Shown here piece after piece: positions 63,662 through 64,000 of a stretch of DNA of 64,000 nucleotides. The notes beneath the pieces are model-generated. The model saw only the letters and a list, made by a program, of their open reading frames with translations. It had not been told where the DNA came from and searched no databases. The position numbers and the translations under genes were made by a program. Origin of the DNA: Pseudobdellovibrionaceae bacterium (GTDB taxonomy: Bacteria > Bdellovibrionota > Bdellovibrionia > Bdellovibrionales > Bdellovibrionaceae). The stretch's first letter is position 1; each line of letters begins with the position of its first letter. Where the stretch lies: contig JAHBUS010000001.1 of NCBI GenBank assembly GCA_019637955.1, positions 248,001 through 312,000 on the forward strand, in the 5' to 3' direction.

Positions 63662-64000
63662 GAAAGCGTCCGGCCGAAATCTTTTTCAAGTTTGGCGAAG
63701 CCATACTCCACCGAGACGGGGCGTCCGTGCGGACAAAAGCTCGACATCGTGAATTCATCCATCGACGCCAGCAGCGCGTGCATCTCATCGGGTGAGAGCG
63801 ACTGCCCCGCGCGGATCGCCGAATGGCAAGCCATCGTCGCGGCCAAATCACCGACGTAAGTTTCAAACACGAAGCTGCCGCCCTGATCCACCATCTGCGT
63901 GGCGGCCTGATCCAGAACTTTGGGCAGCGACGCCTCTTTGATCCACAAAGGGGCCGCACGCACGCCGATCGTCTGCGGTCCCATCTCTTCCAGATGAACG
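63658..64000 (-). CDS. mutL: DNA mismatch repair protein MutL (C-terminal fragment, start outside window)
   Basis: The last 113 residues of MutL: the C-terminal dimerisation domain with MACHSAIRAGQSLSPDEMHALL and the conserved CPHGRPVSVEYGFAKLEKDFGR. The frame is open to the window end, so the ATPase domain lies beyond it. First visible gene of the mutL-miaA-yicC-gmk-rpoZ-rel run. Confidence 0.94.
   Translation of the reverse strand, partial: VHLEEMGPQTIGVRAAPLWIKEASLPKVLDQAATQMVDQGGSFVFETYVGDLAATMACHSAIRAGQSLSPDEMHALLASMDEFTMSSFCPHGRPVSVEYGFAKLEKDFGRTLS

Overview
The window looks like a chromosomal segment of a free-living or predatory member of the Bdellovibrionota (Bdellovibrio-like 'delta' lineage). 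It is GC-rich, densely packed with ATGA/GTGA/TTGA stop-start overlaps, and combines features typical of that group: a clustered mevalonate pathway, an alternative complex III with system II cytochrome c maturation, a full gspC-gspN type II secretion operon of the delta-proteobacterial type (including GspN), one bifunctional Rel protein, and many small secreted proteins of unknown function. The lineage call is inference from gene content; no rRNA or tRNA gene, CRISPR array or prophage was seen.

Layout. 1-3359 (-): pheS-pheT (pheT runs off the window). 3434-5001 (+): rsmG and a SpoU methyltransferase. 5084-10833 (-): rpmI-rplT followed at once by fni, HMG-CoA reductase and three GHMP enzymes, i.e. 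ribosomal proteins apparently co-transcribed with isoprenoid synthesis. 11107-12291 (+): a secreted C1 peptidase inserted between rpmI-rplT and its usual partner infC. 12367-15031 (-): thrS-infC, with infC best read from an AUU codon overlapping the thrS stop. 15453-16703 (+): two tandem secreted paralogues with near-identical ends. 16772-19678 (-): ohr, icd, a secreted protein and an HD phosphohydrolase. 19908-30418 (-): resB-ccsA and actA-F. 30590-38065: an acyltransferase, an M14 peptidase, an alpha/beta hydrolase, an HTTM-like membrane protein, an N-formylglutamate amidohydrolase-like enzyme, a cobalamin adenosyltransferase and a GNAT-like protein.

38066-39853 is the one clearly mobile stretch: a REP-associated tyrosine transposase (RAYT) with a frameshift, bounded by inverted 13-bp palindromes that abut stop codons of its neighbours, plus a solitary third copy next to a gene remnant. 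Inside it sits a divergent SRPBCC/ArsR pair with a perfect palindromic operator. 40594-54051 (+): the type II secretion operon. 54282-57492 (+): ssb, a run of four stem-loops, then an undescribed four-gene envelope cluster whose last protein resembles a TraE/VirB8-like plus TraK-like fusion. 57431-64000 (-): mutL-miaA-yicC-gmk-rpoZ-rel and a histidine kinase.

Functionally the window joins translation (PheRS, ThrRS, IF3, L20, L35, rRNA/tRNA modification), isoprenoid supply, aerobic electron transport (ACIII feeding cytochrome c), protein export through the outer membrane (T2SS) and nucleotide/stringent signalling (Gmk, Rel, omega).
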